DNA of 64,000 nucleotides from NCBI RefSeq assembly GCF_000590475.1, contig NZ_CP007441.1:4283027-4347026 (forward strand). Direction: 5' to 3'. A model generated the notes under the pieces. The model saw nothing but the letters and a program-made list of their open reading frames with translations, had not been told where the DNA came from and searched no databases. The DNA is from Stutzerimonas stutzeri. Lineage in GTDB: Bacteria; Pseudomonadota; Gammaproteobacteria; Pseudomonadales; Pseudomonadaceae. Below, in pieces: positions 1 through 9,206 of the stretch. Every line of letters begins with the position of its first letter. Positions within the stretch are counted from its first letter, which is position 1. The position numbers were made by a program, and so were the translations under genes.

Positions 1-2
1 AC

Positions 3-1319
3 CTGAAGCTTTGGGAACGGATGATAGCGGCCGAAGACTTACCGCAGGCCAAGAAGCAACTGGCGCAAACCATGCTTTCGCCGGTCGACCACTTCACCAC
101 CGAGCTGCGTTTTCAGCACAAGAGCGGCAAGCTGATCCCGGTCCTGATCCGAGGCTACATTCAGCGCGACCGGGAAGGCCAGCCGCTGCGTATCAGTGGC
201 ACCAGCATGGACCTGACCGAGCATAAGCGCATCGAGCAGATGAAAGATCAATTCGTCTCCACGGTCAGCCATGAGCTGCGCACCCCGCTGACCTCAATCA
301 GTGGTGCCCTGGGCCTGGTCACCGGCGGTGCGATGGGCGAGGTTCCACCCGCGATGCACCAGATGCTGGAAATTGCTCATCGCAACAGCCTGCGCCTGGG
401 CTATCTGATCAATGATTTGCTGGATATGGAAAAAATCGCCGCCGGCAAGATGTCCTTCGATATGCGCGAGCACTCGCTCTGCCGGTTACTGGAAGAGGCT
501 CTGGCCAGCAACCAGGCCTTCGCCGCGCATTTCGGAGTGAATTGCGTACTGCGCGATCCGGTGCAGGTCAACGTCTGGGTCGATGGCTTGCGCCTGCAGC
601 AGGTGCTGACCAACTTCCTGTCGAACGCCATCAAGTACACACCCGAAGGTGGCGAAGTGGTCCTCAATTGCAGCCTGTCCGATACCGGTCACGTGCGCAT
701 CAATGTCACCGATCAAGGTCCGGGCATTCCGCCCAGTTTCCAGTCCCGCGTGTTCGAAAAATTCGCCCAGGCGGACGCTTCCGACAGTCGCCAGAAAGGC
801 GGCACCGGGCTGGGACTCGCCATTACCAAAGAATTCATCGAGCGCATGGGCGGACGGGTCGGCTTCGATACGGCGGAGGGCCGCGGCACCACTTTCTGGT
901 GCGAGCTGCCGATACTTGAATCGACCACCTCTACGGCCGATCAAGGTCAGCCACGCCTGCTGGTAATCGAGGACGAGCCGGATACCGGCCGACTGTTGCA
1001 CCTGATGCTACGTGACGCCGGTTATGCGGTCGATCGCGTGCAGAGCCTGCATGCGGCACGGGCCAAGCTCGCCAGCACCCGTTACGAGGCGATGACGCTC
1101 GACTTGCACCTGCCCGACGGTAGCGGGCGCGAACTGATCGACGAGGTACGCGCCACGCCTGATACGCAGGATTTGCCGATCATCGTGATTTCAGCAGCCA
1201 GCCAGTTCGAGCAGCACGATGACGATACCGGCATCACTTGGTTACACAAACCCATCAGTGCGGCGCAATTGTTGATCGCACTCACCGATACCCTGGAAAG
1301 CTCCAGACATCCTCCCTGA
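3..1319 (+). CDS. Hybrid sensor histidine kinase (5' end missing)
   Basis: The frame is open to the window edge, so the N-terminus lies outside. The visible order is the end of a PAS/PAC domain (numbering from the ATG at 21, residues 1-70), a HisKA dimerisation domain with the phosphoacceptor histidine in TVSHELRTPL (His84), an HATPase domain with N-box LTNFLSNAIKYTP and glycine boxes DQGPGIP and GTGLGLAI, and a C-terminal receiver domain (from about residue 312) with the acidic pocket VIEDEPD, the probable phosphoacceptor Asp in TLDLHLPDG and the conserved Lys in LHKP. This is a cytoplasmic phosphorelay protein; whether membrane or sensory domains precede it cannot be seen. It converges on rpoH. 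The ATG at 21 is internal and should not be taken as the start. The signal sensed is unknown. Confidence 0.9.
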   Translation: MKLWERMIAAEDLPQAKKQLAQTMLSPVDHFTTELRFQHKSGKLIPVLIRGYIQRDREGQPLRISGTSMDLTEHKRIEQMKDQFVSTVSHELRTPLTSISGALGLVTGGAMGEVPPAMHQMLEIAHRNSLRLGYLINDLLDMEKIAAGKMSFDMREHSLCRLLEEALASNQAFAAHFGVNCVLRDPVQVNVWVDGLRLQQVLTNFLSNAIKYTPEGGEVVLNCSLSDTGHVRINVTDQGPGIPPSFQSRVFEKFAQADASDSRQKGGTGLGLAITKEFIERMGGRVGFDTAEGRGTTFWCELPILESTTSTADQGQPRLLVIEDEPDTGRLLHLMLRDAGYAVDRVQSLHAARAKLASTRYEAMTLDLHLPDGSGRELIDEVRATPDTQDLPIIVISAASQFEQHDDDTGITWLHKPISAAQLLIALTDTLESSRHPP

Positions 1320-1358
1320 TGCGCGGCAGTCGATCTGATCCGCAATGGCTCAAGGCAT

Positions 1359-1385
1359 AAAAAAGGCGCTGCAGTTGCAGCGCCT
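1359..1385 (-). terminator. Rho-independent terminator of rpoH
   Basis: A perfect 10-bp inverted repeat (1364-1373 and 1376-1385, loop GT) is followed on the minus strand by a run of six T, 20 bp past the rpoH stop. The sensor kinase converges from the other side, but the T-run only suits the minus strand. Confidence 0.85.
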
Positions 1386-1405
1386 CTTGGGATGATCAGA
1401 CCTTG

Positions 1406-2260
1406 TCAGGCCTGAATGGAACCCTTGAGCTTGTTCATCGCATTCTTTTCAAGCTGCCGGATCCGCTCTGCAGATACACCGTACTTGGCGGCGAGATCAT
1501 GCAGGGTCGCCTTGTTGTCACTCAGCCAGCGCTGCTGCAGGATATCCCGGCTACGTTCGTCCAGGGTGTCCAGCGCCTCGTGCAGGCTGGAATTGGAATT
1601 GTCGCTCCAGTCCGCATCCTCGAGTTGCCGCGCCGGATCGTAACGGTGATCTTCAAGGTAATGTGCAGGCGACTGGTAGGCGCTGTCGTCATCGGCATCG
1701 GCGGACGGATCGAAGGCCATGTCGTGTCCGGTCAGGCGGCTTTCCATCTCGCGCACCTCACGCGCTTCAACGCCGAGGCTGTCGGCAACCCGCTCGACCT
1801 CGTCGTTGTTCAGCCAGGCCAGACGCTTCTTCTGGCTGCGCAGATTGAAGAACAGCTTGCGCTGCGCCTTGGTCGTGGCGACCTTGACGATGCGCCAGTT
1901 GCGCAGAATGAATTCGTGAATCTCAGCTTTGATCCAATGCACGGCGAAAGACACCAGGCGCACACCCATTTCCGGGTTGAAGCGCTTGACCGCTTTCATC
2001 AAGCCGACATTGCCTTCCTGGATCAGGTCGGACTGCGCCAGGCCATAGCCCGAATAACTGCGAGCGATGTGCACGACGAAACGCAGGTGAGCAAGCACCA
2101 TCTGACGCGCGGCCTCGAGATCCTGGTTATAAAACAGGCGCTCTGCCAAGTCGCGTTCCTGCTCGACCGTAAGCAGCGGAATGCTGTTAACCGTCTGCAC
2201 ATAGGCCTCGAGATTGCCTCCCGGAACCAGCGCTTGAACAGGTTGCAGATTAGTTGTCAT
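1406..2260 (-). CDS. rpoH: RNA polymerase sigma-32 factor (heat shock)
   Basis: A 284-aa sigma-70 family protein of the size usual for RpoH. Region 2 shows LRFVVHIARSYSGYG, DLIQEGNVGLMKAV and RFNPEMGVRLVSFAVHWI; the RpoH-specific box QRKLFFNLRS follows, and region 4 has the helix-turn-helix ATLHDLAAKYGVSAERIRQL near the C-terminus. It directs core polymerase to heat-shock promoters (chaperones, Lon, Clp). The start has a good ribosome binding site (GGAGGA, about 6 nt upstream). It lies downstream of ftsX in the conserved ftsYEX-rpoH order, with a 110-bp gap that may hold its own promoter. A small GCAGT/ACTGC hairpin at 2287-2301 lies in the leader; whether it forms a thermosensor like that of E. 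coli rpoH cannot be judged by eye. Confidence 0.97.
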   Translation of the reverse strand: MTTNLQPVQALVPGGNLEAYVQTVNSIPLLTVEQERDLAERLFYNQDLEAARQMVLAHLRFVVHIARSYSGYGLAQSDLIQEGNVGLMKAVKRFNPEMGVRLVSFAVHWIKAEIHEFILRNWRIVKVATTKAQRKLFFNLRSQKKRLAWLNNDEVERVADSLGVEAREVREMESRLTGHDMAFDPSADADDDSAYQSPAHYLEDHRYDPARQLEDADWSDNSNSSLHEALDTLDERSRDILQQRWLSDNKATLHDLAAKYGVSAERIRQLEKNAMNKLKGSIQA

Positions 2261-2370
2261 GCAGATCCTCCGATAATGAAGCTGCAGCAGTTTAGCACTG
2301 CCGACTGAGACTGCAAGTCTATGGAAAAGTTTCCTTACAGCTAATAAAAACGATACATATCAATAGTTTA

Positions 2371-3381
2371 TCAACGCGGGGCGAGCTCACTAAGATGTCT
2401 CGCGACCGCTAGCCAGGCACCGATGTAGCCCAGAAGCAAGGCGCCAAGCACCAGTGACAAGCCGTCTTCGGCCGGAACCCCAGCCAAGCCGAAATCGCTA
2501 CCATACAAGCCGGCTAGCCCAACAACCGCCTCGTTCAGCCAGCCAAGCCCGTAAGCCAGCAGCAACCAGGCGATCAAGCCGGCGCCCAACCCGTACAAGG
2601 CACCCATATAAAGGAAGGGACGACGCACGTAACCGTCGGTGCCCCCTACCAGCTTGACCACTTCAATCTCGGTCCGGCGGTTTTCGATGTGCAGACGAAT
2701 GGTGTTGCCGATCACCAGCAGTAGCGTCGCGATCAGCAACAGGCTGAGGCCAAAGACGAAACGATCGCCCAGTTTGAGTATGGCGCTCAGCCGTTCGACC
2801 CAGAGCAGGTCCAGCTGTGCCTGCTCCACGCCTGGCAGCTCTGCCAGGCGCTGACGCAGGGCTTCAAGGTTGTCGCGGTCGACCTCGCTTGGGGTCACCA
2901 GGATCACGCCGGGCAATGGATTTTCCGGAAGTTCGCGTAGGGCCTCGCCAAGCCCGGATAATTGCTGGAATTCCTCTAACGCCTGCTCGCGGCTGATCCA
3001 GCTGGCCTCTGATACATCCGGCATCGCCAGGATCTGCTCGCGAAGCGCCTGGCCTCGCTGCGCATCCACGTCGAGCTGCATGAACAGTGAAATCTGTGCC
3101 GCGCGCTGCCAGGACCCGCCGAGCCGCTCGACATTGTCCAGCAACAGTGCCAGGCCCATGGGCAAGCTCAACGCCACCGCCATGACCAGACAGGTGAAGA
3201 AGCTGCCGATCGGCTGTTTGATCAGACGACCAACGCTGTCAACCACGCTGGCTCGGTGACTTTCCAGCCAGGCATGGAATAGCGTCTTGAAGTCCGGCTC
3301 GTTGCTTCCGGGCTGCTCGGGCTTGTTGCGTACGCCACCGGCGCGCTCCGCCGGGTTCGGGTTTTGCTCGGGCGCGCTCAT
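2371..3381 (-). CDS. ftsX: Cell division protein FtsX
   Basis: A 336-aa inner-membrane protein of the FtsX/permease fold. A soluble N-terminal segment (about residues 1-55) is followed by a first membrane span (FFTCLVMAVALSLPMGLALL), a periplasmic domain (about 80-200) and three further spans (from FVFGLSLLLIATLLLVIG; a pair near 265-290; the last near 310-330). With FtsE it forms an ABC-transporter-like complex at the divisome that activates periplasmic amidase regulators such as EnvC; that role is family knowledge. Its start overlaps the ftsE stop by 4 bp, so the pair is translationally coupled. Confidence 0.95.
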   Translation of the reverse strand: MSAPEQNPNPAERAGGVRNKPEQPGSNEPDFKTLFHAWLESHRASVVDSVGRLIKQPIGSFFTCLVMAVALSLPMGLALLLDNVERLGGSWQRAAQISLFMQLDVDAQRGQALREQILAMPDVSEASWISREQALEEFQQLSGLGEALRELPENPLPGVILVTPSEVDRDNLEALRQRLAELPGVEQAQLDLLWVERLSAILKLGDRFVFGLSLLLIATLLLVIGNTIRLHIENRRTEIEVVKLVGGTDGYVRRPFLYMGALYGLGAGLIAWLLLAYGLGWLNEAVVGLAGLYGSDFGLAGVPAEDGLSLVLGALLLGYIGAWLAVARHLSELAPR

Positions 3382-4049
3382 CGGGCTGCCTCCCCATCAC
3401 CAATCAATCGACCGCGCTGCAGCGTGAGCATCCGGTGACGCATGCGGGCAATCAGCGCCAGGTCATGGCTGGCAATCAGAACGGTCGTGCCGAGGCGATT
3501 GATGTCTTCGAATACACCCATGATTTCTGCTGCCAGCCGCGGGTCGAGGTTGCCGGTCGGCTCGTCGGCGAGTAGCAGTGCCGGACGATGCACCACGGCG
3601 CGAGCGATGCCGACGCGTTGCTGCTGCCCAGTCGAGAGATCGGATGGATATTGCAGCGCCTTGTCCTTGAGGCTGACGCGCTCCAGCGCGGTCATCACCC
3701 GCTGACCGATCTCACGCTTGTTCAATCCCAGTATCTGCAGGGGTAAAGCGGCGTTGTCGAATACGGTGCGATCGAACAGCAGTTGATGATTCTGGAATAC
3801 CACACCGATCTGCCGACGAAGAAAGGGAATCTGCGCATTGCTGATGCGCGACAGATCCTGCCCCGCCAGCAGCAACTTGCCGCTGGTGGGTCGCTCCATC
3901 GCCAGCAGCAGGCGCAGCAAAGTGCTCTTGCCAGCGCCGGAGTGGCCGGTCACGAAGAGAAACTCGCCCCGTTGCACGTGAAAGGACAGCTCGTGCAATC
4001 CGGTGTGGCCATTGGGATAGCGCTTGCCGACCTGCTCGAAACGAATCAT
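3378..4049 (-). CDS. ftsE: Cell division ATP-binding protein FtsE
   Basis: A 223-aa ABC ATPase. It shows Walker A (GHSGAGKST, about residues 36-44), a Q-loop at FQNHQLLFDRTVF, an ABC signature in the variant form LSTGQQQRVGIARA, Walker B (LLLADEPTGNLD) and the switch histidine (IASHD). It energises the FtsEX complex at the septum. The start overlaps the ftsY stop by 4 bp and its end overlaps ftsX, so ftsY-ftsE-ftsX form one coupled operon. Confidence 0.96.
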   Translation of the reverse strand: MIRFEQVGKRYPNGHTGLHELSFHVQRGEFLFVTGHSGAGKSTLLRLLLAMERPTSGKLLLAGQDLSRISNAQIPFLRRQIGVVFQNHQLLFDRTVFDNAALPLQILGLNKREIGQRVMTALERVSLKDKALQYPSDLSTGQQQRVGIARAVVHRPALLLADEPTGNLDPRLAAEIMGVFEDINRLGTTVLIASHDLALIARMRHRMLTLQRGRLIGDGEAAR

Positions 4050-5395
4050 GACGAGGCGCTACCTCCGCTCGTGCCCTTCTCGGCGAACAATGCATTGACG
4101 AAGGCATCCGACTCGAAGGTGCGCAGGTCGTCGATACCCTCACCGACACCGATGTAGCGGATCGGCGTGCCGAATTGTTTGGCCAGCGCGAAGATCACCC
4201 CACCCTTGGCGGTGCCGTCGAGCTTGGTCAGCGCCAGGCCGGTCAGCTCCACTGACTGATTGAACTGTTTGGTCTGGTTGATGGCGTTCTGGCCGGTGCC
4301 GGCATCGAGAACCAGCAGCACCTCGTGCGGCGCAGTCTCGTCGAGCTTGCCCATCACCCGACGGACCTTCTTCAGCTCTTCCATCAGGTTGTCCTTGGTG
4401 TGCAGCCGACCGGCTGTATCGGCGATCAGCACATCGATACCTCGGGCCTTGGCCGCCTGCACCGCGTCGAAGATCACCGAGGCGGAATCGGCGCCGGTGT
4501 GCTGAGCGATCACGGCGATATTGTTGCGCTCGCCCCACACCTGCAGCTGTTCGACCGCCGCCGCGCGAAAAGTGTCGCCAGCGGCCAGCATGACCTTTTT
4601 GCCTTCAAGCTGCAGCTTCTTAGCCAGTTTGCCGATGGTGGTGGTCTTGCCGACGCCATTGACGCCAACCACCAGAATCACGAACGGCTGTTTGCCCGCA
4701 TCTATCAATAGCGGCTGCTCGACCGGCTTGAGCAGGCCGGCCAGTTCTTCCTGCAGCGCTTTGTACAGCGCACCGCTGTCGGCCAGTTCCTTGCGCGAAA
4801 CCCGCCGCGCGAGATTCTGCATGATCGCCGTAGTGGCTTCGACGCCGACATCCGCCGTCAGCAAGCGGGTTTCGAGTTCATCCAGCAATTCGTCGTCGAT
4901 CGCCTTCTTGCCCAGAAACAGGCTGGCCATGCCTTCGCCAATGCTGGCACTGGTCTTCGACAGCCCCTGCTTGAGACGAGCAAAAAAGCCCAGTTTGATC
5001 TCGGCGGGACGCGCGACCGGCTCGACGGCGATGTCGGCCAAGATCGGCGCTTCCGGCAGCTCCTTGGGCGGCTGAACGAGCTCTGCCGCAGGCTCGGGCT
5101 CGGGCTCGGGCTCGGCATGCAGGACGGCTTCCGGCTTGATTTCCGGCTCTGCGGCGGGCTCCGGCTGGTCGATGCCGGATTCGGCGTGCTGTGGCTCTTC
5201 GCGCGGCGGCTGTTCGCTCGGTTGTTCCTCGAGCAGAGCGGTATCGGGTTCGTCAGCGAACGGCTGGCTGTCTTCCGGCGGCTCGGCAGCGGGGGGCTCG
5301 GCGGGGGGCTGCGGCTTCTTGCGCAACCAGCCAAACAAGCCTTTCTTTTCGCCAGCCGCAGCCGGCGTCTTCTTATCGTCGTTGGAACCAAACAT
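4046..5395 (-). CDS. ftsY: Signal recognition particle receptor FtsY
   Basis: SRP receptor GTPase (449 aa from this start) that docks SRP-ribosome complexes at the membrane. An acidic, Pro/Glu-rich N-terminal region of about 130 residues (including an EPEPEPEP run) is followed by the helical N domain and the G domain with G1 GVNGVGKTTT (about residue 240), G3 DTAGR (about 323) and G4 TKLDG (about 393). The frame stays open up to 5473, but the start at 5395 (MFGSNDDKK) matches the usual FtsY N-terminus, so I chose it. It heads ftsY-ftsE-ftsX and is divergent from the M16 peptidase genes. Confidence 0.95.
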   Translation of the reverse strand: MFGSNDDKKTPAAAGEKKGLFGWLRKKPQPPAEPPAAEPPEDSQPFADEPDTALLEEQPSEQPPREEPQHAESGIDQPEPAAEPEIKPEAVLHAEPEPEPEPAAELVQPPKELPEAPILADIAVEPVARPAEIKLGFFARLKQGLSKTSASIGEGMASLFLGKKAIDDELLDELETRLLTADVGVEATTAIMQNLARRVSRKELADSGALYKALQEELAGLLKPVEQPLLIDAGKQPFVILVVGVNGVGKTTTIGKLAKKLQLEGKKVMLAAGDTFRAAAVEQLQVWGERNNIAVIAQHTGADSASVIFDAVQAAKARGIDVLIADTAGRLHTKDNLMEELKKVRRVMGKLDETAPHEVLLVLDAGTGQNAINQTKQFNQSVELTGLALTKLDGTAKGGVIFALAKQFGTPIRYIGVGEGIDDLRTFESDAFVNALFAEKGTSGGSASS

Positions 5396-5456
5396 GGAGA
5401 AGATTTTCTCAAGAGGGCGAAACGCCGGCGGCCACGCCACCGGCCAGACGGGGGCT

Positions 5457-5486
5457 ATCCTAGCACTGCGCAACCGCCTGTGCTAA
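5457..5486 (-). promoter_or_regulatory. Candidate sigma-70 promoter of ftsYEX
   Basis: On the minus strand a TTAGCA (-35, 5481-5486) and TAGGAT (-10, 5457-5462) are separated by 18 bp, about 60 bp upstream of the chosen ftsY start. This is pattern matching only. Confidence 0.4.
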
Positions 5487-5631
5487 GCGCGGCCGTCCCC
5501 CTACCCCACGGTACGAGGCCAATCCGACGTTCCGCCGCTTTGCCCTGACCTCTGCACCCAGTACCATGCCCTGCGTGTTCCCGCCTGCCGGCATCGTTGC
5601 GGCGGGATTCATTTCTGAACGAGCCCTGAAT

Positions 5632-6984
5632 ATGCCCCTGATGCTACGCCGCGCCGCCGCCCTGTTACTCGGCGCCCTGTACGTGCCGTTGGTCCTCGCG
5701 GCCGACGGTCACCCCACCCACGAGTTCATGCTGAACAACGGCCTCAAGGTGATCGTGCGTGAGGATCACCGAGCCCCGGTCGTGGTTTCCCAGCTCTGGT
5801 ACAAGGTCGGCTCCAGCTATGAGGCACCCGGGCAGACCGGGCTGTCCCATGCGCTCGAACATATGATGTTCAAGGGCAGCCGCAAGTTGGAGGCCGGGGA
5901 AGCCTCGCGCATCCTGCGCGAGCTCGGTGCCGAGGAGAACGCCTTCACCAGCGACGATTACACCGCCTATTACCAGGTGCTGGCGCGCGACCGCCTGGCC
6001 GTCGCCTTCGAACTGGAGGCCGACCGCCTCGCCAGCCTCAAGTTGCCAGCCGACGAGTTCGCCCGCGAAATCGAGGTGATCAAGGAAGAGCGCCGGCTGC
6101 GCACCGACGACAAGCCAAGCGCACTGGCTTATGAACGCTTCAAGGCCATGGCCTATCCCGCCAGCGGTTACCACACCCCGACGATCGGCTGGATGGCTGA
6201 CCTCGATCGCATGACGATCGAGGAGCTGCGCAACTGGTATCAGTCCTGGTACGCCCCTAACAACGCTACTCTCGTGGTGGTTGGTGACGTGACGCGCGAC
6301 GAGGTACAGGCGCTGGCAGAGCGCTATTTCGGTCCGATAGAGAGTCATCCGATCCCCAGCGCCAAGCGCCCGCTGGAACTGGCCGAGCCCGGCGAGAGGC
6401 GGCTCACGCTGCATGTGAAAACCCAGGTACCCAGCCTGATCATGGCGTTCAACACGCCGAGTCTGGCCACCGGGAAGAACCCGCGTCAGATTCATGCCCT
6501 GCGCCTGATCAGCGCTCTACTGGACGGCGGCTACAGCGCCCGCCTGCCACAGCAACTCGAGCGCGGCGAGGAACTGGTGACCAGCGCCTCGGCCTGGTAC
6601 AACGCCTACGCCCGCGGCGACTCGCTGTTCGTGCTCAGCGCTGCGCCCAATATGCAGAAAGGCCGGACCCTGGAAGAGGTGCAAGCCGGCCTCTGGAAAC
6701 AACTCGAACAGCTCAAGCAGACCGCACCCTCGGAAGAGGAGCTGGAGCGTGTACGGGCCCAGGTCATTGCCGGCCTGGTCTACGAGCGCGACTCCATCGC
6801 CCAGCAGGCCACTACCATCGGCCAGCTGGAAACAGTCGGCCTGTCCTGGCGCCTGATGGATGAAGAACTCAGCGCACTCGAGGCGGTAACGCCAGACGAT
6901 ATTCAGCAGGCTGCTCGCACCTACTTCACCCGCTCGCGCCTGAGCGTTGCCCATGTCCTACCCGAGGAGCCCAGCGATGAGTGA
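5632..6984 (+). CDS. M16-family zinc metallopeptidase, catalytic partner
   Basis: A 450-aa exported protein of the pitrilysin/insulinase family. A signal peptide (RRAAALLLGALYVPLVLAAD) is followed by the inverted zinc motif HxxEH in SHALEHMMFKG (His73, Glu76, His77) and a downstream Glu-rich helix EIEVIKEERR expected to supply the third ligand. It probably degrades peptides in the periplasm as a heterodimer with the next gene. The start could be 5632 or the in-frame ATG at 5641; the frame is open to 5566, but the longer version would hide the signal peptide. It overlaps the next gene by 8 bp and heads the unit M16-M16-rsmD, divergent from ftsY. Confidence 0.9.
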   Translation: MPLMLRRAAALLLGALYVPLVLAADGHPTHEFMLNNGLKVIVREDHRAPVVVSQLWYKVGSSYEAPGQTGLSHALEHMMFKGSRKLEAGEASRILRELGAEENAFTSDDYTAYYQVLARDRLAVAFELEADRLASLKLPADEFAREIEVIKEERRLRTDDKPSALAYERFKAMAYPASGYHTPTIGWMADLDRMTIEELRNWYQSWYAPNNATLVVVGDVTRDEVQALAERYFGPIESHPIPSAKRPLELAEPGERRLTLHVKTQVPSLIMAFNTPSLATGKNPRQIHALRLISALLDGGYSARLPQQLERGEELVTSASAWYNAYARGDSLFVLSAAPNMQKGRTLEEVQAGLWKQLEQLKQTAPSEEELERVRAQVIAGLVYERDSIAQQATTIGQLETVGLSWRLMDEELSALEAVTPDDIQQAARTYFTRSRLSVAHVLPEEPSDE

Positions 6985-8518
6985 TCGCAACCTGTTGCGC
7001 CGCGGCGTGTTCGTCCTGGCGCTGGCATTCGGACTTGGCCTGACCGGCTGCAGCGAGGAAACCGGTGAAGCCGCCGCCAAGATTCCGCTCCCCTCGACCG
7101 GGACAGTGACCACTCCGGCCGAATCCGGCCAGGCGATCGCCCGGGACGCCGCCGAACGAGACCAGCGTCTTCAGTCATTGGACGAATTGGGCGATCAACC
7201 GCTCGCTCGCCGCTCGTTGGATATCCAGAGCTGGAAGACCGAAGGAGGAGCGCGGGTCTTGTTCGTCGAAGCCCATCAGCTGCCGATGTTCGATCTACGC
7301 CTGACGTTTGCTGGCGGCAGTAGCCAGGACGGCGGTGTACCGGGCCTGGCCATGTTGACCAATGCCATGCTCAACGAAGGGATCGCAGGCAAGGATGTCA
7401 CCGCCATTGCCGAAGGCTTCGAGGGCCTCGGCGCAGAGTTTGGTAACGGCTCCTATCGCGACATGGCAGTCGCCAGCCTGCGCAGCCTCAGTGCACCGGA
7501 CAAACGTGAGCCGGCACTGCAGTTGTTCAGCCAGGTGGTCGGGCAGCCGACCTTTCCCGAGGATTCGCTGCAGCGGATCAAGAATCAGGTACTGGCCGGC
7601 TTCGAACTTCAGAAGCAGAACCCGGGCAAGCTGGCCAGTCTCGAACTGTTCGAGCAGCTCTACGGAAGCCACCCGTACGCGCACCCCAGCGAGGGCACGC
7701 CGCAAACCATTCCTGGCATCGATGCCGGCCAGCTGCGTGCCTTCCATGCCAAAGCCTACGCCGCTGGCAACGCCGTGATCGCGCTGGTCGGCGACCTTGA
7801 CCGCACGCAAGCCGAAGCGATTGCCGAGCAGATATCCAGTGCTTTGCCGCAAGGCGCCGCACTGCCTGCACCACCCACTCCAAGCGCGTCCGTCGCAAGC
7901 CAGAAGCAGATTGAGTTTCCGTCCAACCAGACCCATCTGATGCTGGCGCAGCTCGGCATCCCTCGTGGCGACCCAGACTACGCCGCGCTCTATCTGGGCA
8001 ATCAGATCCTTGGCGGCGGCGGCTTCGGGACCCGCCTGATGGAAGAAGTACGGGAGAAGCGCGGACTGACGTACGGCATCTATTCCGGATTCAGCCCCAT
8101 GCAGACCAATGGCCCGTTCATGATCAACCTGCAGACCCGCGCCGAACTTTCCGAGGCCACCCTGCAGCTGGTGCAGCGCTTGGTCGCCGAGTTCCTTGAG
8201 AAAGGCCCGACCCGCGCCGAGCTGGAGCGCAGTAAACGCGAGATCGCCGGCAGCTTTCCATTATCCACCGCCAGCAATGCCGACATTGTCGGCCAGCTGG
8301 GCAGCATCGGATTCTATAACCTGCCGCTGACCTATCTCGAAGACTTCATGCAACAGGTCCAGGCGTTATCGGTCGAACAAGTCAAGGCGGCAATGAACAA
8401 GCATCTCAGCCCAGACGGCTTCGTGATCGTCACCGCCGGCCCGCAGGTCGAGCAAAAACCATTGCCGGCGCCGAGCGAGAAGCCCCTCGAACAACCCAGC
8501 AGCGTTCCGGAGCATTGA
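6977..8518 (+). CDS. M16-family protein, non-catalytic lipoprotein partner
   Basis: A 513-aa M16-fold protein. The N-terminus has a lipobox (LGLTGC followed by Ser), so it is probably membrane-anchored. The position where the zinc motif should stand reads LAMLTNAMLNEG, with no HxxEH, so this copy is predicted to be inactive. The C-terminal half keeps the R/Y pair region (EVREKRGLTYGIYSGF) seen in the inactive partners of M16 heterodimers. It overlaps the catalytic gene upstream by 8 bp and shares a base with the rsmD start downstream (TGATG), indicating coupled translation. The start at 6977 is chosen over the upstream ATG at 6947 because it places the signal sequence at the terminus. Confidence 0.9.
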   Translation: MSDRNLLRRGVFVLALAFGLGLTGCSEETGEAAAKIPLPSTGTVTTPAESGQAIARDAAERDQRLQSLDELGDQPLARRSLDIQSWKTEGGARVLFVEAHQLPMFDLRLTFAGGSSQDGGVPGLAMLTNAMLNEGIAGKDVTAIAEGFEGLGAEFGNGSYRDMAVASLRSLSAPDKREPALQLFSQVVGQPTFPEDSLQRIKNQVLAGFELQKQNPGKLASLELFEQLYGSHPYAHPSEGTPQTIPGIDAGQLRAFHAKAYAAGNAVIALVGDLDRTQAEAIAEQISSALPQGAALPAPPTPSASVASQKQIEFPSNQTHLMLAQLGIPRGDPDYAALYLGNQILGGGGFGTRLMEEVREKRGLTYGIYSGFSPMQTNGPFMINLQTRAELSEATLQLVQRLVAEFLEKGPTRAELERSKREIAGSFPLSTASNADIVGQLGSIGFYNLPLTYLEDFMQQVQALSVEQVKAAMNKHLSPDGFVIVTAGPQVEQKPLPAPSEKPLEQPSSVPEH

Positions 8519-9117
8519 TGGCCAACCCACCCATCCGTCCATCCGCCCACGGGGGGCAAGGGCAGCTTCGCATCATCGGGGGCGAATGGCGCAGCCGGCG
8601 CTTCAGCTTTCCCGATGCCGAAGGCCTGCGACCGACGCCTGATCGGGTCCGAGAAACATTGTTCAACTGGCTCGCGCCGTATATGTCCGGGGCCCGTGTG
8701 CTCGACCCCTTTACCGGCAGCGGCGCGCTCTATCTCGAGGCGCTCTCCCGTGGCGCCAGCATGGCGTTGGCGTTGGATGTGAATGCCAACGCCATCGCCG
8801 GCCTGCGCAAACACCTGGATACGCTGAGCTGCGGCCAGGGCCAGTTGCTGCAAAGCGATGCGTTGCGATATCTGGAAACCCAGACGCCGACACCATTCGA
8901 TCTGGTGTTTCTCGATCCGCCGTTCAACAAAAATTTGCTGCAACCCGCCTGCGAGCTGCTGGAGCACAAGGGCTGGCTGGCCAAGCATGCCTGGGTCTAT
9001 ACCGAAAGCGAAGCCATGCCGTCGAGCCTCGGGCTCCCCGGCAACTGGCGGCTGCATCGCGAGAAGAAGGCCGGCAGCGTCCATTACGCGCTGTGGGAGC
9101 GCAGCGGCGAAACCTGA
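8518..9117 (+). CDS. rsmD: 16S rRNA (guanine966-N2)-methyltransferase RsmD
   Basis: A 199-aa SAM-dependent methyltransferase of the usual RsmD length. It shows RIIGGEWRSRR near the N-terminus, the SAM-binding motif DPFTGSGALYLEALSRGA and the catalytic (N/D)PPF motif in VFLDPPF. It methylates G966 of 16S rRNA on the 30S subunit. The ATG overlaps the stop of the upstream M16 gene (TGATG), so it is the third gene of that unit. Confidence 0.95.
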   Translation: MANPPIRPSAHGGQGQLRIIGGEWRSRRFSFPDAEGLRPTPDRVRETLFNWLAPYMSGARVLDPFTGSGALYLEALSRGASMALALDVNANAIAGLRKHLDTLSCGQGQLLQSDALRYLETQTPTPFDLVFLDPPFNKNLLQPACELLEHKGWLAKHAWVYTESEAMPSSLGLPGNWRLHREKKAGSVHYALWERSGET

Positions 9118-9206
9118 CAACAGGGTTCGCGCAAAACACACGATGGCAGCGATCCGCCAAGACGCAGAGCCGCGGGATGTACCGCAATCAGTAATGGGGC
9201 CATTCA

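Noticed and set aside
1403..2308. 301-aa plus-strand frame opposite rpoH
   Set aside because: It is antisense to a sigma factor with clear motifs; composition follows from the codon bias of rpoH.
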